DNA of 31,144 nucleotides from a virus: the IMG/VR virus record IMGVR_UViG_3300033571_003874, positions 1 to 31,144 of that record; one strand, 5' to 3'. Positions 16,790-21,520 of this stretch are shown in pieces. The number at the start of each line of letters is the position of its first letter. Within the stretch, counting starts at the first letter, position 1. A model generated the notes under the pieces. That model did not search any database and was not told the DNA's origin. It saw nothing but the letters and a program-made list of their open reading frames with translations. The position numbers and the translations under genes are program-made.

Positions 16790-16818
16790 GTCCTGTCCGC
16801 TCTACCCCATAGGTAGGG
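16790..16818 (+). promoter_or_regulatory. Phage RNA-polymerase promoter 1
   Basis: GTCCTGTCCGCTCTACCCCATAG then GTAGGG. It aligns without gaps to the copies at 19040, 23957 and 30442; the 23 bases end at the likely +1 G (16812). The end resembles the T7 promoter's CTCACTATAG. It follows two terminators and precedes the DUF3574-like gene. Its match is the weakest of the four rightward copies. Confidence 0.65.
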
Positions 16819-16824
16819 CCATTC

Positions 16825-16877
16825 CCACAAGGTCTACGTGCGCGATGCGAGGGTAATCCACAAAGCCTACGTGCGCG
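16825..16877. repeat. Two 20-bp direct repeats in an early leader
   Basis: CCACAAGGTCTACGTGCGCG (16825-16844) and CCACAAAGCCTACGTGCGCG (16858-16877) differ at two positions and are spaced 33 bp apart, about three helical turns. They lie in the transcribed leader between promoter 1 and the DUF3574-like gene. They could be tandem protein-binding sites. Confidence 0.7.
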
Positions 16878-16883
16878 GGACCT

Positions 16884-16897
16884 TTGCAACCCGTTAA
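16884..16897. promoter_or_regulatory. Half-degenerate family-1 dyad (copy 8)
   Basis: TTGCAACCCGTTAA: one intact CCCGTTAAAGG arm, which also supplies the AAAGGAGG ribosome-binding site of the next gene. Confidence 0.5.
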
Positions 16898-16910
16898 AGG
16901 AGGCATACCC

Positions 16911-17342
16911 ATGTCCATCACCATCAACCCCAACGTGCTCAACCCGGTTGACTCCATCGACACCAGCCATGAGCCTGACGTGCGCGTTGTGCCCTGGCTC
17001 ACCCATGTTTCCCGCATCTACTGCGGACGGAACATCCCCAAGCAGCACGTCCACAATGACCAGTCGGCAATCGTGCGTGATGCCTCTGTGGCTGCCTTCG
17101 TTGAGAAGGTGCTGGCCGTGATGTTCCCTGATGGTTTCACCCTGCTGCATGGCGAGGGCGGTTGGAAGGATCAGGCCAGTGGGCTTCCCGTGCGCGAGAA
17201 GTCCCTGGTCATCGAACTCATGCACGGTCCTGATGAGGGCAGCCGTGATGACGTGCTTGCGGTTGCCCGTGAGTGGAAGCGTTGGTTCAGCCAGGATGCC
17301 GTGATGGTGTCCACCACTGAGGCCAGCGTGGCTTTCGTGTGA
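16911..17342 (+). CDS. DUF3574-like early protein
   Basis: A 143-residue protein starting at ATG 16911 with AAAGGAGG 11 bases upstream; a longer frame starting at 16884 lacks a ribosome-binding site. The centre, AAFVEKVLAVMFPDGFTLLH followed by GEGGWKD, then REKSLVIELMHG and a closing helix-strand (VLAVAREWKRWFSQDAVMVST), follows the pattern of DUF3574 proteins, a small alpha/beta family of unknown function found in bacteria and phages. Three His (47, 67 region and HNDQ) are present but no clear active site. It begins the small early cluster expressed from promoter 1. Confidence 0.65.
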   Translation: MSITINPNVLNPVDSIDTSHEPDVRVVPWLTHVSRIYCGRNIPKQHVHNDQSAIVRDASVAAFVEKVLAVMFPDGFTLLHGEGGWKDQASGLPVREKSLVIELMHGPDEGSRDDVLAVAREWKRWFSQDAVMVSTTEASVAFV

Positions 17343-17352
17343 CCTAAGTATC

Positions 17353-17364
17353 CAGTAGCTACGC
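17353..17364 (+). promoter_or_regulatory. Family-2 element, copy a
   Basis: CAGTAGCTACGC followed by AACAAGGAGG. It sits 27 bases before the start codon of the pentapeptide-repeat gene. Confidence 0.5.
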
Positions 17365-17379
17365 AACAAGGAGGTTTTA

Positions 17380-18000
17380 ATGGACGCTTCGCAGTTGATC
17401 CGAGTTCTTGAGGATCATTCCAAGTTTCTCAACGGTTCGGGAGGAGCTAATGCTAACCTGTCCGGGGCTAACCTGTACAAGGCTAACCTATCCGGGGCTG
17501 ACCTGTCCGAGGCTAACCTGTCCGAGGCTCACCTGCCAGGGGCTGACCTGTACATAGCTAACCTGTCTGGGGCTAACCTGTACAAGGCTAACCTATCCGG
17601 GGCTGACCTGTCCGAGGCTAACCTGTCCGAGGCTAACCTGTCTGGGGCTAACCTGTACAAGGCTGACCTGTACAAGGCTGACCTGTCCAAGGCTAGCCTA
17701 TACGGGGCTAACCTGTCCGGGGCTAACCTGTCCAAGGCTAACCTGTCCGGGGCTAACCTGTACGTAGCTAACCTGTCCGGGGCAGTTGGAGTGGTGGACG
17801 GGGGCTCGCGTAGTGATGGTTATAAGTTTGTTGGGTGGGTTAGAGAAGGCTCACTGATGATTCGTGCTGGATGCAGGAACTTCACTGTGGATCAGTACCA
17901 TCGGCATAACGCTGACCGATCTGACGAACGCCTGAAGGCTGAGACAACCGCTATTCTCAGTAACATCGAAGCACTCGCAAAGATTCGAGAACTCGTTTGA
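17380..18000 (+). CDS. Pentapeptide-repeat protein
   Basis: A 206-residue protein starting at ATG 17380 with AAGGAGG seven bases upstream. Residues about 22-137 are about 23 tandem pentapeptides of the A(N/D)Lxx type ([20 protein letters not shown] and so on), which fold as a right-handed quadrilateral beta helix. The C-terminal 65 residues ([20 protein letters not shown] and [20 protein letters not shown]) form a separate domain common in phage pentapeptide proteins. Some family members (MfpA, Qnr) mimic DNA and bind gyrase; whether this one does is unknown. The coding DNA itself is a 15-bp tandem repeat from about 17449 to 17785, so copy number probably varies between related phages. Confidence 0.88.
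   Translation: MDASQLIRVLEDHSKFLNGSGGANANLSGANLYKANLSGADLSEANLSEAHLPGADLYIANLSGANLYKANLSGADLSEANLSEANLSGANLYKADLYKADLSKASLYGANLSGANLSKANLSGANLYVANLSGAVGVVDGGSRSDGYKFVGWVREGSLMIRAGCRNFTVDQYHRHNADRSDERLKAETTAILSNIEALAKIRELV
17449..17785 (+). repeat. 15-bp tandem DNA repeat inside the pentapeptide gene
   Basis: Units such as GGCTAACCTGTCCGG and GGCTGACCTGTACAA follow one another almost without interruption. The third-position identity is higher than the protein needs, suggesting recent slippage or unequal recombination. Confidence 0.75.
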
Positions 18001-18010
18001 TCTGACTGTA

Positions 18011-18022
18011 CAGTAACCACTG
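18011..18022 (+). promoter_or_regulatory. Family-2 element, copy b
   Basis: CAGTAACCACTG followed by AACACAAC, in the leader of the 80-residue gene; the family-1 dyad copy 9 follows at 18033. Confidence 0.55.
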
Positions 18023-18032
18023 AACACAACCC

Positions 18033-18046
18033 TTATCACCCGTTAA
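18033..18046. promoter_or_regulatory. Family-1 operator-like dyad, copy 9
   Basis: TTATCACCCGTTAA extended by AAG, between a family-2 element and the AAAGGAGG of the next gene. Confidence 0.65.
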
Positions 18047-18067
18047 AGATCAAAGGAGGATCATCGC

Positions 18068-18310
18068 ATGGCTTCTGGTATGTCCAAGGCGAACGCTCGG
18101 CAGGGCAAGGCCAACGAAGGACGATACAAGCAGTATGCCAATGAGGCTCGGCGTGAGCGTAATGCTGTGCGCCGCCTGGACCGTCATCTCAAGGAGGTCA
18201 ACAAGCTACGCCGCAAGCGTGGTGAGCCTATCCTCACTGTGGATCAGATGCCCGGCTGCTACCGTACTGCCTATGAGCGCCGTTCTCGTGCTGCCCGTGG
18301 GCTGCGCTGA
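18068..18310 (+). CDS. Small basic protein, unknown
   Basis: An 80-residue, strongly basic protein (about one third Arg/Lys), with a Gly/Ala/Lys N-terminus and two helical basic stretches (RRERNAVRRLDRHLKEVNKL, RTAYERRSRAARGLR). The start at 18068 has AAAGGAGG eight bases upstream. It probably binds nucleic acid or an acidic partner such as the adjacent acidic 143-residue protein. No family recognised. Confidence 0.65.
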   Translation: MASGMSKANARQGKANEGRYKQYANEARRERNAVRRLDRHLKEVNKLRRKRGEPILTVDQMPGCYRTAYERRSRAARGLR

Positions 18311-18331
18311 GTCAACCACGGCCAATCCATA

Positions 18332-18343
18332 CAGTAACCACTG
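18332..18343 (+). promoter_or_regulatory. Family-2 element, copy c
   Basis: CAGTAACCACTG followed by AACAAGAGAGG, 31 bases before the start of the 143-residue gene. Identical in core to copies b and f. Confidence 0.55.
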
Positions 18344-18362
18344 AACAAGAGAGGACTGAACA

Positions 18363-18794
18363 ATGTCTCGCGAGTCTCAGGTTGCCATCACCTACCTCTA
18401 CACCGCGGCCAACAACTCGGATTACCGCATCATCGGTAGGGAAATCGCTGATTGGGTCAAGGAAGCCTTCCAGTACGACGATGAGGCCACCTTTGAGGAC
18501 GTGCTGAAGTTCGTCCAGACCATCGACTGCTCGGCCTGTCATGCGCCTAGCGGGCTGATCTACAACGCCGATATTTGGGCCAAGGTGGAGCAATGGGGCC
18601 AGGACATTGACGAGGCCCTGTATGAGTTCAAGGACGCCACCGGGGAGGACTACTGCCCCCCTGGGGACCTGAGCGTAGGTGCCCTCGTGTGGTTCGCTGT
18701 GGAGTGGGTGGGAAACACCCTGGCCACGCGCCTTGAGGATCACCTTGACGAACTCATTCGCATTCACCGTCCTGTGACCGGGGATACCGAATGA
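18363..18794 (+). CDS. Acidic early protein, unknown
   Basis: A 143-residue acidic protein (many Asp/Glu, pI clearly low) with helical segments around IIGREIADWVKEAFQYDDEA, TFEDVLKFVQTIDCSACHAP and WAKVEQWGQDIDEALYEFKD. Four Cys include CSAC, but no standard metal-binding pattern is clear. GAGAGG lies seven bases before the ATG. The stop overlaps the ATG of the 24-residue membrane peptide (ATGATG). The family is not recognised; small acidic early proteins often block host enzymes, but nothing here proves that. Confidence 0.65.
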   Translation: MSRESQVAITYLYTAANNSDYRIIGREIADWVKEAFQYDDEATFEDVLKFVQTIDCSACHAPSGLIYNADIWAKVEQWGQDIDEALYEFKDATGEDYCPPGDLSVGALVWFAVEWVGNTLATRLEDHLDELIRIHRPVTGDTE

Positions 18795-18865
18795 TGGCCA
18801 AGGAGGACTTCTACGTGTTCCTGATGGTCTGGATCGCCTTGATGGTCCTGATCATCATGCTTTAA
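18791..18865 (+). CDS. 24-residue membrane peptide
   Basis: The frame MMAKEDFYVFLMVWIALMVL then IIML overlaps the stop of the previous gene by four bases. It consists of a short charged N-terminus and one hydrophobic helix of about 18 residues. It may start at either of two adjacent ATGs (18791 or 18794). Its TAA stop lies within family-1 dyad copy 10. The consistent hydrophobic character and tight coupling suggest it is real, but the size prevents certainty. Confidence 0.5.
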   Translation: MMAKEDFYVFLMVWIALMVLIIML

Positions 18866-18875
18866 CGCCCGTTAA
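18862..18875. promoter_or_regulatory. Family-1 operator-like dyad, copy 10
   Basis: TTAACGCCCGTTAA, perfect arms, overlapping the stop codon of the membrane peptide and just upstream of a terminator. Confidence 0.75.
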
Positions 18876-18884
18876 GGGTAACTC

Positions 18885-18919
18885 AGGGGATTGTCCGAAA
18901 GGATGATCCCCTATTTTTT
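18885..18919 (+). terminator. Intrinsic terminator of the small early cluster
   Basis: AGGGGAT (18885-18891) pairs with ATCCCCT (18906-18912), with an inner GTCC-GAAA-GGA, followed by A and six T. It closes the rightward transcript that begins at promoter 1. Confidence 0.88.
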
Positions 18920-18948
18920 CTATGAGGTCCTGTGAAGTCGTCTTCCAC

Positions 18949-18977
18949 CTTATTCAATAGGGTAGAGAGAACCGGAC
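18949..18977 (-). promoter_or_regulatory. Leftward phage RNA-polymerase promoter
   Basis: Read leftward: GTCCGGTTCTCTCTACCCTATTG. It is identical over 21 bases to promoter 2 but has TTG instead of TAG at the end. It would drive transcripts leftward, antisense to the small early genes and on toward the late operon. Confidence 0.6.
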
Positions 18978-19060
18978 GAATTAGTTGGCCCTAGATAACC
19001 CCTTGATAATGTTCCGAATGAATATAGGTCAACTAACTCGTCCGGTTCTCTCTACCCTAT
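18957..19060. repeat. 34-bp inverted repeat carrying divergent phage promoters
   Basis: 18957-18990 and 19027-19060 are inverted copies with two mismatches, separated by 36 bp. Each arm contains a phage-polymerase promoter pointing outward plus an extra TTAGTTG flank, so conservation extends beyond the promoter. An AT-rich stretch (19072-19095) follows the right arm. It could be a replication origin, a cruciform or simply a divergent promoter pair. Confidence 0.85.
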
Positions 19061-19068
19061 AGATAGGG
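19040..19068 (+). promoter_or_regulatory. Phage RNA-polymerase promoter 2
   Basis: GTCCGGTTCTCTCTACCCTATAG then ATAGGG; the likely start is the G at 19062. It drives the repressor-like gene and integrase, or primes replication, as T7 promoters do at its primary origin. Confidence 0.75.
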
Positions 19069-19120
19069 TCCGAAAAAAGATTATATAAGATACTACCATA
19101 GGTCTTCTATTCGTATCGTC

Positions 19121-19132
19121 CAGTGGCTACTA
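19121..19132 (+). promoter_or_regulatory. Family-2 element, copy d
   Basis: CAGTGGCTACTA, 38 bases before the XRE gene start. One base departs from the dyad in the right arm. Confidence 0.4.
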
Positions 19133-19158
19133 TACCCTCTCCTATGGAGAGATAGGTT

Positions 19159-19494
19159 ATGGCCTTGTCACCAGAGACAGTCGAAAGAAACCTCAGGATA
19201 GGGCAGAGGATAGCCCACCAGAGGAAGACCCTAGGTATGACCCAAAGGGAACTAGCAGCCCATCTAGGACTCCCCTACTACACCTTCATTAGTCAGGTGG
19301 AGAAAGGGACTGCGACACTACCTCCGTCATTATGGAGACAGGCAGCTACAGTCCTTATGATGGACCCTTTGGACTTTTCATTGGAGTGTCTAGAAGTCAC
19401 TCAACCAGATATCTATAAGCAACTGTTTGGTAGCCTGAAGCCTAGTAGAGCCTATGCACTCTTATCATCCGTTAAAGGTAAAGATGAAGGTTAA
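19159..19494 (+). CDS. XRE-family HTH regulator (repressor-like)
   Basis: A 111-residue protein. Residues 11-65 form a Cro/C1-type helix-turn-helix: IGQRIAHQRKTLGMTQRELA then AHLGLPYYTFISQVEKG, with the recognition helix around 36-46. The rest is a short helical tail with no peptidase or dimerisation domain of the LexA type, so it would not be RecA-cleaved. It lies upstream of the integrase, spaced 15 bases, and is preceded by a family-2 element and promoter 2, so autoregulation is plausible. GGAG lies 11 bases before the ATG. The C-terminal codons contain a family-1 dyad (Leu-Ser-Ser-Val-Lys-Gly). It is the only visible candidate in the window to bind either dispersed dyad family. Confidence 0.85.
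   Translation: MALSPETVERNLRIGQRIAHQRKTLGMTQRELAAHLGLPYYTFISQVEKGTATLPPSLWRQAATVLMMDPLDFSLECLEVTQPDIYKQLFGSLKPSRAYALLSSVKGKDEG
19462..19475. promoter_or_regulatory. Family-1 operator-like dyad, copy 11 (intragenic)
   Basis: TTATCATCCGTTAA extended by AAGG, at the 3' end of the XRE gene, 35 bases before the integrase start. Reads Leu-Ser-Ser-Val-Lys-Gly. Confidence 0.6.
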
Positions 19495-19509
19495 CCCAAG
19501 GAGGACCTA

Positions 19510-20445
19510 ATGAGGAAGGACGTACGGCTCAGGGAGGCTTATGAGAGGTTCGCTAGGACCAAGCTAGAGTCATCTGATCACTACAACATCCAACGTGGGA
19601 TGATGAAACTATTTGGTATAGGGGAATGGAAGGGTAAGGTTCACTCATGGCCTCAGGAGATGATGGTCCATGAACTCCATAGTGGTATGGTCGTAGAGCT
19701 AGGAGAGCATAGGACTGCTGAGGGTCTGAAGCCTGCATCAGTCAATGCTGAGCTTAGGAACCTACGTAGGGTCTATAACTATGCCCTGAACACCATGAGG
19801 TCTAAGTTCCCTGAGGAGCCTGTGAAGTTCAAGCTGCTCAAGGCCAAGGAGAAGACTAGGTTCTTGTCTGTCTCTGAGGAGGAGAGGGTCCTAGCCTACC
19901 TTAGCAGTCGTAAGGGTCGAACCATTGAACTAGCCCATGACCTCTACATCTTCCTAGTGGACACTGGTGTACGCATCAGTGAAGCCTTGGGAGTCCGTAG
20001 GAAGGACATTGATCTAGACGATGGTACCATCCTCGTATGGAGGGACAAGACCGAAGAACCAGGGATGCCTGCGATGACCCCTAGGGTTCGTGAGGTCGTC
20101 ATGCGTAGGTTGGATGAAGGGCAGGGGCCTGAAGACCCTCTGTTCCAGAGGACCAACAGGGCTATCAAGTTCCTACGCAAGACCCTGGACTACCTCTGCA
20201 ACACCGATCCTGTCTCCCTACGTAGGCATGGGAAGGTGACGATCCATACCCTGAGGCATACCTTTGCTTCTCGGTTGGTGCTGAACGAAGTGAGCATCTA
20301 CACGGTGGCTACCCTGCTAGGCCACACGTCAACCCAAATGACCCGGCGATACTCTCACCTTGAGGCCCGTACCAAGGCCAAGGAGGCTGCGGAGATTTTG
20401 TCTGGTCTGTCCAGTGGTAACGCTACAAGGAGCAACAGGATATGA
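19510..20445 (+). CDS. int: Tyrosine recombinase / integrase
   Basis: A 311-residue site-specific recombinase. The N-terminal SAM-like DNA-binding domain covers about 1-110. The catalytic domain has Arg155 (DTGVRISEALG), Lys180 (WRDKTEEP), His246-x-x-Arg249 (HTLRHTFASRL), His272 (LLGHTS) and the nucleophile Tyr281 (MTRRYSHL), so the R-K-H-R-H-Y set is complete and the enzyme is probably active. AAGGAGG lies eight bases before the ATG. The gene shows that the phage can integrate, which is uncommon beside a T7-like core. It overlaps the next small gene by four bases. The last residues (EILSGLSS) and the DNA below them are repeated at the end of that gene. Confidence 0.95.
   Translation: MRKDVRLREAYERFARTKLESSDHYNIQRGMMKLFGIGEWKGKVHSWPQEMMVHELHSGMVVELGEHRTAEGLKPASVNAELRNLRRVYNYALNTMRSKFPEEPVKFKLLKAKEKTRFLSVSEEERVLAYLSSRKGRTIELAHDLYIFLVDTGVRISEALGVRRKDIDLDDGTILVWRDKTEEPGMPAMTPRVREVVMRRLDEGQGPEDPLFQRTNRAIKFLRKTLDYLCNTDPVSLRRHGKVTIHTLRHTFASRLVLNEVSIYTVATLLGHTSTQMTRRYSHLEARTKAKEAAEILSGLSSGNATRSNRI
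20412..20423 (+). promoter_or_regulatory. Diverged family-2 element, copy e
   Basis: CAGTGGTAACGC then TACAAGGAGC, 30 bases before the 67-residue gene. It resembles copy a (CAGTAGCTACGC then AACAAGGAGG) more than the symmetric copies. Confidence 0.4.
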
Positions 20446-20645
20446 CCGACCTAGATGCTATCCTTGCCATTGAGCAGGGGGATGAAGGACCTGAGAAGAC
20501 CTTGGAAGCCTGGGCACACCTGATCCGTTCAGGTGTCGTCTGGAAGCTCCAAGGCTTCTACCAACGGGGAGCCAGAGAACTCATAGGGGCGGGCTGGATC
20601 AGCCCCGAGGGTGAGATTTTGTCCGAACTGTCCAGTAACCACTGA
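20442..20645 (+). CDS. Small phage protein, unknown
   Basis: A 67-residue protein starting at ATG 20442, overlapping the integrase stop (ATGA), with AAGGAG 13 bases upstream. Helical N-terminus, then LEAWAHLIRSGVVWKLQGFY and GARELIGAGWISPEGEIL, a pattern I associate with a short protein family found in many phages, with no assigned function. The stop TGA lies within family-2 copy f. Bracketed by the 42-bp repeat, it may be an inserted cassette. Confidence 0.65.
   Translation: MTDLDAILAIEQGDEGPEKTLEAWAHLIRSGVVWKLQGFYQRGARELIGAGWISPEGEILSELSSNH
20633..20644 (+). promoter_or_regulatory. Family-2 element, copy f
   Basis: CAGTAACCACTG then AACTAGGAGC, 27 bases before the 139-residue gene. Confidence 0.55.
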
Positions 20646-20659
20646 ACTAGGAGCTACTC

Positions 20660-21079
20660 ATGCGTAAGACTCAGGCTGTGACCAAAGCCCAACCCAAGCC
20701 CACCCCTGCTGCACCTAAGGAGGTCTTCAGCAAGTGGGCCTTGGATCAGATGAAGCAGTTTGCGGAGAGTCTTAGGAAGGCTCCTAGGAAGAAGGGAGGC
20801 GCACGTTGCGAACGCCACTGGCGCACGCCTTGCGATATGGCTGGATGCACGGAGTTTAGCTGCGAGTGGCGGAAAGGGGCTGAGGCTGATCTTGCTGCCC
20901 TCTCCGCTGCCGGTCTGGTGGTGGTGCCGAGAGAGCCGACTGAGGCGATGCTTCAGACGTTCCACGACACCATCGTAATTCAATGCTACCCCTACAAACG
21001 CGAGGCGTCTGTGATGAATGACATCGACGTGTGGAACGCCATGATCGCCGCCGCCGCGCAGGAGGCCGCCGATGCTTGA
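20660..21079 (+). CDS. Phage accessory protein with Cys/His cluster
   Basis: A 139-residue protein. The N-terminus is Lys/Pro/Ala-rich (QAVTKAQPKPTPAAPKE). A Cys/His cluster follows (CERHWRTPCDMAGCTEFSCEW minus its last residue), possibly binding a metal. The C-terminal part, AAGLVVVPREPTEAMLQ then a helix ending in Ala-rich sequence, is a module seen at the end of many unrelated phage proteins. From about 20800 onward the DNA becomes visibly richer in GCC and GCG than the integrase before it, suggesting the 3' part came from another source. AGGAG lies eight bases before the ATG. Function unknown. Confidence 0.65.
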   Translation: MRKTQAVTKAQPKPTPAAPKEVFSKWALDQMKQFAESLRKAPRKKGGARCERHWRTPCDMAGCTEFSCEWRKGAEADLAALSAAGLVVVPREPTEAMLQTFHDTIVIQCYPYKREASVMNDIDVWNAMIAAAAQEAADA

Positions 21080-21221
21080 CGCCTGCACCCTTACCGGCTC
21101 GCAATGGGCGGATATCATCCGCACCCTGATTGGCTGCGTTGCACTCTTTGGCGTCACGGTAGCCGCCGCGTGGGCTTTCGTTCGGGTGGAGCAGGCCAAG
21201 CGGGGAGCGCCCAATGCCTGA
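21072..21221 (+). CDS. 49-residue single-pass membrane protein
   Basis: The frame begins at ATG 21072, overlapping the stop of the 139-residue gene by eight bases, with GGAGG at 21061-21065 just upstream. It encodes MLDACTLTGSQWADIIRTLI, a hydrophobic helix (GCVALFGVTVAAAWAFV) and a short basic tail (RVEQAKRGAPNA). The good ribosome-binding site, coupling and clear membrane helix support it. It could be a small inner-membrane accessory; an early-gene position makes holin unlikely. Confidence 0.6.
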   Translation: MLDACTLTGSQWADIIRTLIGCVALFGVTVAAAWAFVRVEQAKRGAPNA

Positions 21222-21248
21222 CCATATTCCCGACCTCAGCAAAAAGGA

Positions 21249-21323
21249 TGGTGCCGGGTGGGAGAATCGAACTCCCGACCTACCGATTACGAATCGGTTG
21301 CACTACCGCTGTGCTAACCCGGC
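21249..21323 (-). tRNA. tRNA-Thr (CGT anticodon)
   Basis: Read leftward it folds as a full cloverleaf: acceptor GCCGGGT/ACCCGGC, D stem GCAC/GTGC with AGCGGTA loop, anticodon stem ACCGA/TCGGT with loop TTCGTAA (anticodon CGT, reads ACG), variable AGGTC, T stem GGGAG/CTCCC with loop TTCGATT, discriminator A and an encoded CCA, followed by TCC and TTTTT. It is oriented against all neighbouring genes. It lies 804 bases after the integrase, so it may be a cargo tRNA or an attachment-site copy of a host gene. Confidence 0.93.
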
Positions 21324-21351
21324 ACACTAATCGAGTAGAGAGAGGCATATT

Positions 21352-21363
21352 CAGTAGCCACTG
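21352..21363 (+). promoter_or_regulatory. Family-2 element, copy g
   Basis: CAGTAGCCACTG followed by GATTTG, in the loop of a larger hairpin upstream of the RNA polymerase gene. Confidence 0.5.
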
Positions 21364-21458
21364 GATTTGTCTCTCTTTTACTCAATCTTTTCAATCACTT
21401 AGCCCGCCTACCCATCTCAGTCAAGAACAACGTGATCCTAATTACGAAGCTGCTGCAC

Positions 21459-21470
21459 TAGTAGCTACTG
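21459..21470 (+). promoter_or_regulatory. Family-2 element, copy h
   Basis: TAGTAGCTACTG followed by CATAGGAGC, 62 bases before the RNA polymerase start; the inner GTAGCTAC is a perfect palindrome. Confidence 0.5.
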
Positions 21471-21520
21471 CATAGGAGCGTCCCACCGGCTGATCACAGG
21501 AGCGTGAATCCGGTGTTAAA

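Larger units (their letters stand above)
20392..20654 (+). repeat. 42-bp imperfect direct repeat flanking a small gene
   Basis: 20392-20433 and 20613-20654 share GAGATTTTGTC, then CTGTCCAGT, then AGGAGC, with about 31 of 42 positions identical. Each copy covers the end of one gene (EILSxLSS in the same frame) and the ribosome-binding site of the next, so the 67-residue gene is bracketed like a cassette. Each copy contains a family-2 element. Confidence 0.7.
21331..21520 (+). other. Leader of the RNA polymerase gene
   Basis: No convincing gene. GAGTAGAGAGAG (21333-21344) and CTCTCTTTTACTC (21370-21382) can pair with a two-base bulge and enclose family-2 copy g in the loop. Copy h follows at 21459. 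The repeated GGAGCGT near 21475 and 21499 could be leftovers of ribosome-binding sites. Confidence 0.45.

Noticed and set aside
17449-17785. Regular 15-bp repeats as a CRISPR array
   Set aside because: Units are contiguous without spacers, in frame with a pentapeptide-repeat protein.
21214-21330. A 38-codon frame starting in the end of the 49-aa gene
   Set aside because: Most of it is antisense to the tRNA and no ribosome-binding site of its own is evident.
21104-21475. A 123-codon rightward frame across the tRNA
   Set aside because: It runs antisense through the tRNA; peptides like ENRTPDLPITNRLHYR are well-known translations of tRNA genes, not proteins.
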